From Anthostomella pinea (taxonomy: Eukaryota > Ascomycota > Sordariomycetes > Xylariales > Xylariaceae), in the NCBI GenBank assembly GCA_963556695.1, contig CAUWAG010000003.1, positions 2,294,001 to 2,358,000 on the forward strand: DNA of 64,000 nt, written 5' to 3'. A model generated the notes under the pieces. It did not search any database. It saw only the letters and a list, made by a program, of their open reading frames with translations, and was not told the origin of the DNA. Position 1 is the first letter of the stretch. Every line of letters begins with the position of its first letter. Both the position numbers and the translations under genes were made by a program. This document shows positions 24,003 to 35,416 of the stretch, in pieces.

Positions 24003-26574
24003 ATGGCCGTGCAATCTACGCTTCGTCATTCGGCCTCCGAAGATGCCCTTGTGGCCTTTCTGGACAAGTACAAGAAGCTGATCGAGGATCGCTTTCGAAA
24101 CACCTCTCGACGAACCAAACTCCTTGCGACCGTCGCCCTCGCTGCCTCTATAATCCTCGGAGCTGAAGGTAGCCGGAGATGGTGGAAGCGGACGAGGCAG
24201 GAGAAAGAGCAAGGACGGAAACTCCTGCGCACAAACTCCTGGCTCTTCAACAAGGATGGATCGCGAACCATCTACGTCCCCTATAGAGATAGTACGTCAA
24301 AGGTGGTCATCCAGAGGACGAAGCCTCTGACCTTCGAGGCGCACCGCCGGCTCTTCCTGAACCCGCCCAAGGTCTCTGGCCTTGGCGATGGCACTGTGCC
24401 TTCGGCGCAAACCAAACCTGGGCTGAATCTTGCCTTCTTGCATCAGTTCTTGAGCTTGATGAGCATTATGATACCGCGATGGACGAGCAAGGAGGCAGGC
24501 TTGCTCGTGAGTCACGGCGCATTTCTTATGCTGCGAACCTATCTTTCGTTAGTAGTTGCGCGCCTGGATGGTGAGATCGTTCGTGACTTGGTTGCTGGCC
24601 ACGGCCGACAGTTCCTATGGGACTTACTCAAGGTCAGTTACAAGTTCCCCTGAAATAACTATAAGTCTACGTACTAAGTGCATGATAGTGGTGTGGACTT
24701 GGTGGCTTCGCCTCTTATACCAATTCCATGATCAAGTACCTAGAATCCAAGGTATCCATCGCGTTTCGAACTCGGTTGACCCGATATATCCACGACCTAT
24801 ACCTCAATGACAACCTCAACTACTACAAGTTAGCAAACTTGGACGGCGGAGTCGGCCAAGGGACTGATCAGTTCATCACTCAAGACCTGACCCTTTTCTG
24901 CGCTTCCGCTGCCAACTTGTATTCATCACTCGGCAAACCATTCGTCGATCTATGTGTCTTCAATTACCAGCTTTACCGCTCATTGGGCCCCTTGGCACTG
25001 ACTGGTCTACTGAGTAACTATTTTCTTACAGCGAGCATCCTTCGAAGGATGTCTCCGCCCTTTGGCAAACTCAAGGCAGTCGAGGGCCGCAAAGAGGGAG
25101 ACTTCAGAAGTCTGCATGCTCGTCTGATCGCCAATGCTGAAGAGGTCGCCTTCTACGGAGGTGCTGAGATGGAGAAAACGTTCTTGAACAGGGAGTTTCG
25201 ATCCTTGAAGAGCTGGATGGAGGGCATTTACATGCTGAAAATCAGGTATAACATCCTCGAGGACTTCATCTTGAAATACAGCTGGAGTGCCTACGGGTAC
25301 CTCCTGTCCTCCCTTCCGGTCTTTCTCCCGGCCTGGGGTGGCATGGGGGGCGCATCGGAGATGGACGACAGTGCTATAAGGGGCGGGCGCGAACGCAACC
25401 GTATGAAGGACTTCATCACCAACAAAAGGCTCATGCTTTCCCTTGCGGATGCTGGTGGCCGTATGATGTATTCCGTCAAAGACCTTTCAGAGTTGGCCGG
25501 GTACACGAGCCGCGTTTACACGCTCATCTCCACGATGCATCGCGTACATGCCAATGCCTATTTCCCTCGCCCGAGTGGCAACGAGCTCTACTCGCAGTCT
25601 GACGTCCAAGGGACTATCCAAAAGGGCTTCGATGGCGTGAGATTAGAGCATGTTCCTGTGGTTGCGCCCGGGCTCTGGCCGCAGGGGGGCGACGAGCTGT
25701 TGGAGTCGCTATCCTTGATTGTCCGCCGGGGAGAGCATCTACTGATCTCGGGGCCCAACGGCGTCGGAAAGACAGCCATTTCACGAGTCCTCGCTGGACT
25801 CTGGCCGGTTTATCGTGGCCTGGTGAGCCGACCCAAGTCGATCGGCCAGGATGGTATCATGTTCCTTCCCCAGCGACCGTATCTTAGCATCGGCACTCTG
25901 CGCGACCAGGTCATCTACCCGGACGGCGAGCTAGATATGCGCCTGAAACGTAAGAGCGAGGACGACTTGAAGGCAGTGCTGGATGCTGCCAAACTGGGAT
26001 ACCTGCCTGACCGAGAGGGTGGATGGGACACTCGAAAAGAGTGGAAAGACGTCTTGAGTGGCGGTGAGAAACAGCGAGTCGGCATCGCGCGCCTCCTATA
26101 TCACGAACCTCACTACGCCATCGTTGATGAGGGCACGAGCGCAGTCTCGAGCGACGTTGAGGGTCTCCTCTACGAAACTTGCAAAGAGAGGGGAATCAGT
26201 AAGTCTTAGCATTTCATTCTCCACAACCACGGGACTAACAAACTGCAGCTTTGATCACTATCTCCACCAGAGCATCCCTGAAGAAGTATCACACATTCAA
26301 CCTTGTCCTCGGCCTAGGCGACAACAGTGACGAGTGGGAGTTTGAACGCATCGGGACTGAGAGAGAAAAGATGCAAGTCGAGCGCGAGCTGCAGGAGCTC
26401 CACGAGCGACTCGCCCAAGTCGAGCAGTGGAAGCAGCGGCGGGAAGAGATTGAACAAGAGCTCGCTCAAGTTTGGGTTGAGAAGGGGGACGACCCTTTAG
26501 AACCACCGCCATATGTCGAAAATGCTGGAGCAATCGATGATGCTATTCAGTCGGTCCAGAGCGAAGTCCAGTGA
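24003..26574 (+). CDS. Peroxisomal ABCD-family fatty acyl transporter (Pxa1/Pxa2-like)
   Basis: Exons 24003-24632, 24689-26198 and 26249-26574 give 821 aa, the usual size of a half-transporter of the ALD/PXA group. An N-terminal hydrophobic segment (LLATVALAASIILGAE) precedes the membrane domain, with conserved runs such as RTYLSLVVARLDG, FRTRLTRYIHDLYL and ANAEEVAFYGGAEMEK (EAA-like). The nucleotide-binding domain has Walker A GPNGVGKTA, signature LSGGEKQR and Walker B YAIVDEGTSAVSS. A C-terminal charged coiled coil follows. These proteins dimerise in the peroxisome membrane and import long-chain acyl-CoA for beta-oxidation. Walker B reads DEG where many ABCD proteins have DEC. Pxa1 versus Pxa2 is not decided. 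Confidence 0.92.
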
Positions 26575-26841
26575 GCGATGGAACTATCACTGTAGTCATA
26601 GCTTGTACAGGTGTAGGTAACGATGCGGCCAGACAAGACAGCAAATCAACATACTATACACCCCATCCATAACGTTTTAGGCTCCTTCTTCAAAGTTCTC
26701 GGTCATCGATACACACTCAGCTCATTGGCCAAGGATTAAAGCAGAGAAGCTGGGTGTGCCTGTTTACCACTAGTGAAGCTACCAAGAGACCGGCTGGCGC
26801 CTCCTCCACAAGTTCCCATCTTAGCTATAACCTATGAACCG

Positions 26842-27047
26842 CTAGTTCATCCCAACAACCTCCTCTTCTTCATCAATTCCTGATATCTGCTCCCCTGGTT
26901 TTGAATGGCGGGGATTGTCTCGCTCGAACCATCTATCCCCAGGAAACGGCATATTGAAAAGGGCTTGCTTCTATAGGATCGACCTCGTGAGGCTGAATAG
27001 CAACATTCGCCAATTCGTCGGCGCCGAGTCAGAACCCAGCCGGCCAT
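26842..27047 (-). CDS. Tentative small gene with basic N-terminus and acidic C-terminus
   Basis: On the minus strand a segment before the stop at 26842 reads FPGDRWFERDNPRHSKPGEQ and ends IDEEEEVVGMN, with protein-like composition. It is preceded by an acceptor-like CTATAG. An ATG at 27047 opens a basic peptide (MAGWVLTRRRRIGE) in another frame; a short intron would be needed to link them, and the only one I see is 35 bp without a clear branch site. Unknown family. Confidence 0.3.
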
Positions 27048-27718
27048 CGATGATCGAGTATGTCCGGCGGCGCTGGCTAGCAGCTAGCTAGCACCCGACG
27101 GGCGGACGGCGGACGATCCGAGCTACAGCATGTAGATCGTGACGTCTTGCGGCAGTCCCCTATTGAGAGAGAATATGGAGCGGTGCAATCCTCGGCTTAC
27201 GGCAAACCCAGGGGTCCCCAAACCTACACAGAGCTTGTCTGTCCAGATGGGACGGTAACTACCGTATAATAAATATAGGCCCAGTCCCTAGCCAGGGGTG
27301 TGGGTGGCGACTTCATTCTCTCGTCGGTGCAGCGTCTTCAACCTCATATCCTCGTTGATTGCATTGCTCCGAAACGCCGTCGAATAGAATCGCTCTTTTA
27401 TTGAGGTGTCCAGGGGCATTAATCAACATATCCCAGCTACCTAGCACGTGGCGGTCGACTATCCCGGACGGCGCAACGCCTCACAGGAAAGAAGGGCATT
27501 GTTGAGCTGTCGGCGGATTGCGCTGTCCCAAGTGAACGACGTGCGCCGTGGCGTCGGTACGCTGTTCAGCCGCAACCGAGGTCAAGCATACTGTGCCCAG
27601 AACACATATAACGTGAACATCTCGACCCCGCGAGCCATATACTCGAATCTGAACTCCCGGGCCTCGCGCTCGAAATATTGGCGCTACTTCTCCTGGGCTT
27701 TCTAATATCCTCGCCACC
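27048..27718. other. Promoter and 5' leader region
   Basis: Upstream region of the gene at 27719. Contains palindromic GCTAGC clusters near 27076-27092 but no supported gene. Confidence 0.4.
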
Positions 27719-28893
27719 ATGATGTCGTCGTTCCCAGGCATGCGGCCGGGATCAAGCAGCGCGTACGATGTGCCGCAGATGCCTCCTATCGCGGAGGTCG
27801 AGGATACAACTCCTGCTCCGGCGGTGCCCTCAATTGCGGAGAGCGACGATACGGCTCCGCCTGTGCCCCTGAAGTCGCCGGCGAGACGGTCAATGCTAAA
27901 TGGCCCCGGCATGAATGCTTACAACCATCCGTACCGGGGAGAAGCCCCGCCGGCTTACAGCAGCTTCAGCATCCCGTCGAGCAGTAGCAGTGACATACCG
28001 CCCGATCAACCGCCGCCCAAGGACAGACGGCCGACTTGGCTCGTACGGAGAGGTGGCTGGTGCAAAGTAGGACTGCTCGCCCTCGTCACGGTGATGTGTC
28101 TGGTAGGCATCATAGTGGGCGTCGTGCTCGGGGTGCGGAATTCCAAGTGAGCAGCTCTCTCCTTTGCCATTTCATACCATAGTCTCGCAATCACACATTG
28201 CTAACATAACACCACAGAAACAACTCAAACAACAACTCCAACACATCCCAAGGACCGCTCCCAGTCCGCTTCCCCGCCGGCTCCTACGCCTTCACAGCCG
28301 CGCTCTCCAACACCAGCACGGCCTGCACCTCCAACCCTGCCACCTTCCGCTGCTACCCGTACACAACCTACAACAGCACCTCATCCTTCGCCGACGCATC
28401 CACAACCTTCTTCTGGACCATCGTCGAGACCGCCCAGGATGTCTACACCATCTCCTCGACCGCGAACCCGTTCGCCCCGCAGTTCACCAACGTCTCGCTC
28501 GCGCTTCTAGACGGCGGCCTCAGCTCCGAGCGCCTGTCGTTCACGACGCCGCTGGGCGACGCGGCCGTCGTGCCGACTGGCCCGATTGTCGAGGGCAGTA
28601 ATGAGGTGACTACTTGCTATTACAATGATACGGTGCTGAGCACGATGATCTGGACGCGAAGAGGGGCGCAGTTTGGGGGGTATGCTACGACGACGGGTGG
28701 GAATAGGGGTGGTGATGGTAGTAAAAACTTTGATGCTTGGCCATACGCGGTCCAGGTTGCGCGCACGGCAGCGCCGGGGAGCGGTGTGCCGGATTGTCGG
28801 AATGCGGATGGGGAGCGCGTGGGTGATTTTGCGGTCGTGGATGGAGGTGGGGAATGTGGGTGCTGGTATGCGAATTTTGGGCTGGAGTCATGA
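27719..28893 (+). CDS. Single-pass membrane glycoprotein with a secreted-side domain
   Basis: Two exons (27719-28146 and 28218-28893) give 367 aa. The start ATGATG follows GCCACC, a good context. The first 110 residues are Pro/Ser-rich and cytoplasmic in character. A single transmembrane helix (VGLLALVTVMCLVGIIVGVV, about residues 115-137) follows a basic stretch. The C-terminal 220 residues open with Asn-Ser repeats and contain FPAGSYAFTAAL, ACTSNPATFRCYPYTTY and several N-glycosylation sequons. This is a widespread ascomycete family often labelled 'tat pathway signal sequence' in databases; no function is established. Topology is inferred from charge distribution. Confidence 0.8.
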
Positions 28894-30181
28894 GTGCGGA
28901 TACTTGCGACGGTTGCTTGTATCGATGGTGTATAGTATGGATGGGGTATAATTTTGGGACTCCGGGGTTCTCGATTTGGTGTTTGATATTCTCGGCGCAA
29001 TGGGCGATGGTGGCACGCTGCTGTACATACATGCGGATGGCGTGACATGGCATTGGGCTATATCGATGTCCTTGGAGGATTTCTCAGGGCAACCTGACTT
29101 TGGAAGTGGCTAGAAGGAGCGTGTCTTCGTGAACAGGCGATCTTCAACATTTCAGTTCAGCGTTAAGGGTGGCTTGCATGATATAGGTACATACCGCTTA
29201 TGCCGGAGAATTATTATAAGGTTTACTTCCAGTGATGGCTCGCAGCTAGTAAAGTGGCCGGAAGATGAGTCAATGGGCGTTGAATTAGGATACTAACTAT
29301 ATCAGTGCCCTTACGTCCCTATGGCTACGACATCTCAGAGGAAACTCCACAAATGACCATCGTCTCTTCTCTATGAGCCTCTATCGCGCTGGCTGTGTGA
29401 TGGGAACGGCTCCCCGTCCCTGGGGTTGGCCCAGAATTCGGCAAAGGCATCCCCAAAATACGAAAGCCGAAGCACGTGGTGTGATCCGCAGTCATTTTCC
29501 AGTCAAATTTCGGCAGTACATGCGATTTCGCCCCTTATCTGCATTGCTGTGGAACCGAGCATTGTTGATCGTCGCTGCGAGGACCAGACCCTTGGGTGGG
29601 CCAAGACCATTCGCTCTGTCGATCTCTGACGATTCTGGGGTAAGCCGATCTTTCCCTCTCTCTTCTCTGTCTCTCCCTCCCACGATAATCGCCTCCCATA
29701 TCCTCATGCCCCTTCGCACGACTGGTGTCTGGACCACTGCGATGTTACAATGTGCGACCTACCTTCCCCCCTTATCAGATGCGGTTATGACGGCTTTGGA
29801 GAACGCGCTGCAATTGGCGCGAAATCTCGAAACTCGATTTCCGTGTCTGGCAGTGTTGGAGGACGTGGGGTGCACTGCCTGGCCAGAGCAGCACTTGGTG
29901 CCTCCGAAAAACTCCCAAACAGGCTTCCAAGCTCCGACAAAAGAAAGCAGGACATCGTGTCCACCGCGAGGTCTCTCACAGATCCATCATACGCAAGATT
30001 GGCACCACGGTGCGGCGTGGAGGCTTCAGATTTTGACTCCGCCGGCCATGTCACCCGTAAGGTGGACAATTAGGACCAGATGCCACTCTAGGGACTGAAG
30101 TCCGTTCCGTGTGGAGTAAATCGGGCATGCCGGACCTGGGACAGCGATGCTATGTTGAGAACTCATCAAGGGGTCGCGGGA
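28894..30181. other. Intergenic stretch upstream of pectin lyase
   Basis: A 241-codon ORF (29373-30098) and a 107-codon ORF in another frame overlap here, but neither has a domain, signal peptide or splice support. I treat this as non-coding upstream DNA. Confidence 0.4.
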
Positions 30182-30187
30182 TATAAA
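30182..30187 (+). promoter_or_regulatory. TATA box of the pectin lyase gene
   Basis: TATAAA lies about 105 bp upstream of the ATG at 30291, a usual position for a strongly induced secreted-enzyme gene of ascomycetes. Confidence 0.55.
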
Positions 30188-30290
30188 GACGGCTCCTGCC
30201 ACTCGTGGTCAGTGGAAAGGGAACTCAGTATCCCCTCCCAGTCAGCGGTTTCAGCCCAGTGACCCGGCCACCGGCATCAACAAAGCCAAG

Positions 30291-31573
30291 ATGCAGTTCA
30301 CCCAACTCCTCGCCCTCGCGGCCGCCTCATGTTTCAGCACCGTCTCCGCCGTGGGCGTGGTAGGCGCAGCCGAGGGTTTCGCTAAGGGCGTCACCGGCGG
30401 CGGGAGCGCGACACCCGTCTACCCGTCCACCACCGCCGAGCTCGTGTCCTACCTGGGCGACAGCTCCGCACGCGTCATCGTTTTGACCAAGACGTTCGAC
30501 TTCACCGGCACGGAGGGCACAGTGACCGGGTCGGGATGCGCCCCGTGGGGTACGGCATCGGGTTGCCAACTCGCCATCAACCTGCATGATTGGTGTACGG
30601 ACTACCAGCCTGACGCGCCGACGACCACGATCACGTATGACGCTGCGGGCGTCTTGGGCATCACGGTGGGGAGCAACAAGTCGCTTATTGGACAGGGAAG
30701 TGCTGGTATTATCAAGGGGAAGGGATGTAAGTCGATGCTCAGGGCTACAATATTTCTGGGGCAATATGACTGATATGGCTTCTAGTACGCATCGTCTCTG
30801 GAGCGTCCAACATCATCATCCAAAACATCCACATCACGGACTTGAACCCGCAATACGTCTGGGGTGGTGATGCCATCACCCTGGATAACTCCGATCTGGT
30901 CTGGATTGATCATGTCAAGGTGCGTCGATGAAATCCCCTCCGCACCAGTCGCCCTGTAGCCCTTCTCCATTTATTAGCTAATACTCGTTTTTTTTTCTAG
31001 ACCTCCCTCATCGGACGCCAGCATATCGTCCTGGGCGAAGATGCCTCCAACCGCGTCACCATCTCCAACCACGAGCTTGACGGCTCGACCTCCTGGTCCG
31101 CCACCTGCGACGGACACCACTACTGGGGCCTCTACTTCACGGGCTCCAACGACCTGGTGACGCTCAAGGGCAACTACATCCACCACACCTCGGGGCGCTC
31201 CCCCAAGGTCGGCGGCAACACGCTGCTGCACGCGGTCAACAACTACTTCTACAGCAGCTCCGATCACATGTTCGAGGTCGACTCGGGAGCCATGATTCTC
31301 GCCGAGGGCAACGTGTTCCAGAACGTGCCGACGCCCGTGCTCAGTCCTGTATCTGGCAAGCTGTTCACGAGCCCCGACGCCACCACCAACGCGGCGTGCA
31401 CGACCTACCTGGGCCGCGCGTGTCAGGTCAACGCCTTTGGCAGCTCCGGCAGCTTCAGCGGTACCGACACGAGCTTCTTCAGCAATTTCCAGAACAAGAA
31501 TATCGCGAGTGCCGACACGGCCGCGAACGCGAATTCGAATGTGGTTAATAATGCTGGGATTGGCAAGATCTGA
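30291..31573 (+). CDS. pel: Secreted pectin lyase, polysaccharide lyase family 1
   Basis: Exons 30291-30726, 30786-30919 and 31001-31573 give 380 aa, the length of fungal pectin lyases of the PelA type. A signal peptide ([20 protein letters not shown]) is followed by [18 protein letters not shown], then [32 protein letters not shown] and [21 protein letters not shown], the parallel beta-helix core. IGRQHIVLG and [11 protein letters not shown] fit pectin lyase rather than calcium-dependent pectate lyase. The enzyme cleaves highly methylated homogalacturonan by beta-elimination (EC 4.2.2.10) outside the cell. Several paired Cys (for instance [12 protein letters not shown] and TTYLGRACQ) are preserved, and no defect is visible. 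Confidence 0.93.
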
Positions 31574-32644
31574 ATGCGTGTAGGTGGATTGCTTCATGCT
31601 GGGGGAGGGAATCTTGCGTGTAGTGTCAAACAGCACACAGGCTAATGAATCTGATTGCCTCATTATCAGAAGTGTCTTCGGCACAGTCTGCATCATTAGT
31701 CATGTTACCACTTTTAGCTTATAATCTTCCAACCGTTCGCCATCTTCTCCCTTCTCGGACAGAAATGTCTTCTTCATCCGCAACGTGGCGGGCCTGTCCC
31801 TGGCTTACTTGCGAGGAGAATAATTTTCATGGGTGTTAGTCCCATGGGACATCCACCAAGGACTGTCATGACCCTGAACCACACTGGTTAGAACATTGAT
31901 CACTATGATGTAATGTTATTTGGGACTTCCCAATGTCAAGGGTACAAATGTTGCTTCTGCACTCAAGACTGGTGTGTCTTGAAAGCCATCTGGTCGATTC
32001 GTGTGATTATGTGTGGTTCATAGAGAAAATATTCGCAGGATTCCCGTGCGAGAATTTGTCTCTATAGGGCTCTCGGACCTGAGTGTGAAAAGACGAAGGT
32101 CTCGCTGGAGCCATATGAAGTAGTGGCGTTCAGGTTAAGAGAAAAGATTGAGAGAACGTGCAGCTACGAGCCGGAGCAAAAGATAAGGAAGGAAAAAAGA
32201 AAAAAAACCTTCCGTATATTTTTCCAAGGTTGCGGCAGAGCCTCAATTCCTTCCACAACATCACACCATCTCTCAATCTTTTGGGGTGGGACTATGGAAT
32301 CCGCGCTCAAGATAGTAACTTACTGGTGGCGCCTTCCATCTCTGTTATTTGCCAAGCCACCATCCCTTAATTCCCAATTGACAAAGAAGAACATGAAATC
32401 ATAAGCAGCTGCCTCAGAACAAAAGACGATCCTTAGGCATCGCTGGGTGAAAATCTTTCAAAAGGCTTTAAATTAGACCAAATTGGCAACATTCGTTCCC
32501 TCCCCCACGACAACAATTCTTGCACACCCCGACAACGCACCCATCTCGTACCCATTTCCAGTCTTGTTCTTTCCCTTCAAGATCTTTAACACCGCGACAC
32601 CAGAACCGCATATCACGCAGCGCAAGCTCGTGTCAAACATCATC
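31574..32644. other. Intergenic stretch
   Basis: 3' flank of pectin lyase and 5' flank of the next gene. A purine-rich A/G tract lies near 32180-32210. No gene seen. Confidence 0.45.
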
Positions 32645-33957
32645 ATGCCACCGTTCAAGGACGTGAACAGTGGATTACAGCCTGACATGGACTGGTGGAA
32701 GCAGGCCGTTGCTGATGCAATCGCTGAGGACCAGGCAAACCATCATGGACAACTTCAGCCCTTACAACGGCAAGACAACGGCAAGACTCTCTCCAACGGC
32801 TCGGGCTCTCAAGCCGACGCCGGACCCCAAGGTGCACTGGGACTTGCGGGTAATGGGCTTGCAATGGCTCCTCCCAACGGACAAGCGGGTGGTGACATAA
32901 GTAATACGTACACGGCAGACTCTGCCCGCCAGAAGTTGTGGTAAGATCTATCCTACCTCACCTACCTCAATATGCGTGCAGTTTCCAGTACTTAATATAT
33001 CTACAGGATGGGCGAGCTTGATGGACGGATGGATGAGGGTTTCACCCAGCGCAGAAACGCCGCCCGTCAAACACCAGCTACTGCACGTCCTTCACAGCCA
33101 AGATGCATGCAATTTGAGGACAGTGCTGCCGTCGTCTCTGCCAGCACTTCCTTTGGACCTGCGACCAGCAACTTCCGACCTCGCAGATTTACCAAGGCAG
33201 ATGGTACCACGATGCTTCGTCATAACCGGGAGGCGAGGCGCAAGCAACATGGCTCGGGTCTGCATGCCGTTCAACCTCACAAGAAGATGAAGACGGATGA
33301 TACCGAGCCATCTGAGCAAGCACATATCACCAAGGGGAAGCAGCCCAATTACGGCCTGCTAGACACGATTAACAGCCCCCAACACATCAAGGACACCGAA
33401 GCAGATGATATCGACGCGTTGATCAGACAGATACCATAGAGCGAAAGACGCCCAGGCCCAGTCGAGACGTCGCGACAGGCTACTCTGCTCCTGCCCTTCC
33501 GTCTACCCATTCACCCACCTCGATCGATCTCGAGGCCATCGAGCGCAAGAACCGCACCAAGTCACCCAGTTTCGCTTTCAAAGAAGAACGGGAAAAGCTT
33601 GAAATACCGTTCACCTACCCGCAGGACCTCTTCGTCGCCCTGGACAAGGCCTACGCGGTACAACGGCGTAAGCCGCTCGCCACCTCCATGGGCGAGTGCG
33701 AGACCCATCCGCCTACCATATACATCACCGTCCAAGAGCAGAACTACAAGCGTCCTTCTTTCGATATGCAGATGTGCGTCGTCAACCTCCAACTCGCTAA
33801 CGAGAGCGCCCTCGACGCGTTCCGCAGGAAGTACGACCCCGAGGCGTTCCCCGGATTGCAGAACTATATCGGGGAGCCGGAGGATCTGTGGATAGAGGCA
33901 CGAGGCGATGAACAGGAATTGGGCAATCTGGCCTGGTGGGTGGATGAGTACGGATGA
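32645..33957 (+). CDS. Conserved-looking protein of unknown function, with a frame break
   Basis: Exon 1 (32645-32940) splices through a 66-bp intron to exon 2 at 33007 and stays open to a TAG at 33437-33439. The product is polar, Gln/Asn-rich, with a basic patch (EARRKQHGSG) and KKMKTDD. Downstream a second frame is open to 33957 and looks coding throughout: SPSFAFKEEREKLEIPFTYP, PPTIYITVQEQNYKRPSFDM, ending LAWWVDEYG. One additional G near 33431 would fuse the frames (IRQ-DTIERKTP), so either a base is missing in the sequence or the gene is broken. No GT donor exists there to explain it by splicing. Function not recognised. Confidence 0.6.
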
Positions 33958-34515
33958 GTAACCTTGAGCATTGCCGAGCCTGGCACTCCGAACCAGTTCT
34001 CTATGCGGGTCGATAAGCAGCAGCTTGCGCTTAGGCGATATTGATAGGGAGGTGAGATTGGAGGCATATGGACATATCTAGCAGGGAAACAGACACTGGG
34101 TAGCCTACTTAGGTTGGCCACGCGATGAACTCGGCACAACATGCTGCGTTGTCTTCTAGAATTAAGCCCACTTGCCACTTTGAACTTCATACCATGGTGA
34201 AAACAGTGCTCAAACTAACACGATTACCTCCTCTGGACGCTGTGATCATTTTTCCCCGTCTTGAAGGGGGATATCGTGGCGTCGGGTGGATGGGCAGCCT
34301 CCTATGCGGACCAGATCAAATAGGGGGTCGAACTAATCTCTAGTCGAGATCAACAGAATTGGTCATGCAATATGCTAGTATCGGGTTTCTCCAAAAGTGG
34401 ATACTCATTCAGGGGTCGACCTTAAATTTGTCGTTGACGGAGATCTTTCTTCTCCCATCTCAAACCACTCTCTGAGAAGCCTGGTAAGCAGTCGACAACG
34501 CCCAGCCTCGGGGAA
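33958..34515. other. Intergenic stretch
   Basis: 3' flank of the preceding gene. No feature supported. Confidence 0.4.
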
Positions 34516-34751
34516 ATGGAGGGACGCAAGAACCCAATCTGTTTGGAGCAATTGATGGCGTTCGTCAATCTGCACAATACCTGCTTTGCGACAAGTGTCA
34601 ACAGCCCGTGCACAGCACTGGACATTTTACTTGACAACAAGCTAAGGTAAGCAAGCACCTGTTGCAAATCTCCTTAATTTCGTTTCGTCTTCTTAGTCTG
34701 CCAGATGGCCTGGGCCACGATAAACAAGATCGTAGAATGTCATCTGCTTGA
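34516..34751 (+). CDS. Candidate small gene, 61 aa, function unknown
   Basis: An ATG at 34516 opens MEGRKNPICLEQLMAFVNLH and reaches a GTAAGC donor at 34647. A 50-bp intron with a TTAAT branch and long pyrimidine tract ends TTCTTAG at 34696, and the second exon continues in phase to a stop at 34749-34751. The frame is open for another 80 bp upstream without ATG, so an earlier exon is possible. Three Cys are present, with no signal peptide at this start. Support is the splice fit only. Confidence 0.38.
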
Positions 34752-35416
34752 CCGGATTATCGATTGTGGCGCATCATCGTCGGTACGTTGCACCGAAGCC
34801 GTTGGACGCCCCGCTCACGCGCTTTTCGACGTACGGTAAGGAGTCCGGCGCGGTATACTCGACGTCAGATTCTGCAGAGTCCCCAGCAAATCACAGGCGG
34901 CAGTAGGGCACCGCGCTTTCCATGCGGCCGATGGCTCATTGCACCCGCAGAGAATCCGACGGGCAGGTGAGACAAGCTGGTACCTCCCCCTCGGGCAGTA
35001 GTGGCGTTGGGGCTGGGTTGGGAATCTGATCCCACGGCCTCGATGTTAACCAGGGGACAGTTTTCATCCGGCAAAGGGCGACGGCTTCGTTGCTACAAGG
35101 TGTATGGGTTGCGTCACATCGGATCTTTCGTATTTTTGACGCTGCATATCTTACGCCTCACACTCTATGGCTTATCTACATTTCACTCTCAGGTCCTCCT
35201 TTAACCCTCCTTTGTTTCTTGCCCGCAAGACTCATTATAGCGACGGCACTGCCATCTACTACCATCTGGAATACCAATAAGCGCATTAAGGGGGCATCGG
35301 TTACGCATCACATACTCAACATTCATTCACTCGACTTGCTTGAGCAACCTAGTCGACCAAGGGCAGCCGATTCTTTCATCTCTTCACTACGCGGTCTATG
35401 AGGCACGCACCACAAC
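34752..35416. other. Promoter region of the permease gene
   Basis: Non-coding by eye, with no further feature recognised. Confidence 0.4.

Noticed and set aside
29373..30098. 241-codon ORF upstream of pectin lyase
   Set aside because: Composition is not protein-like, it overlaps a 107-codon ORF in another frame, and it covers the promoter region of a well-defined gene.
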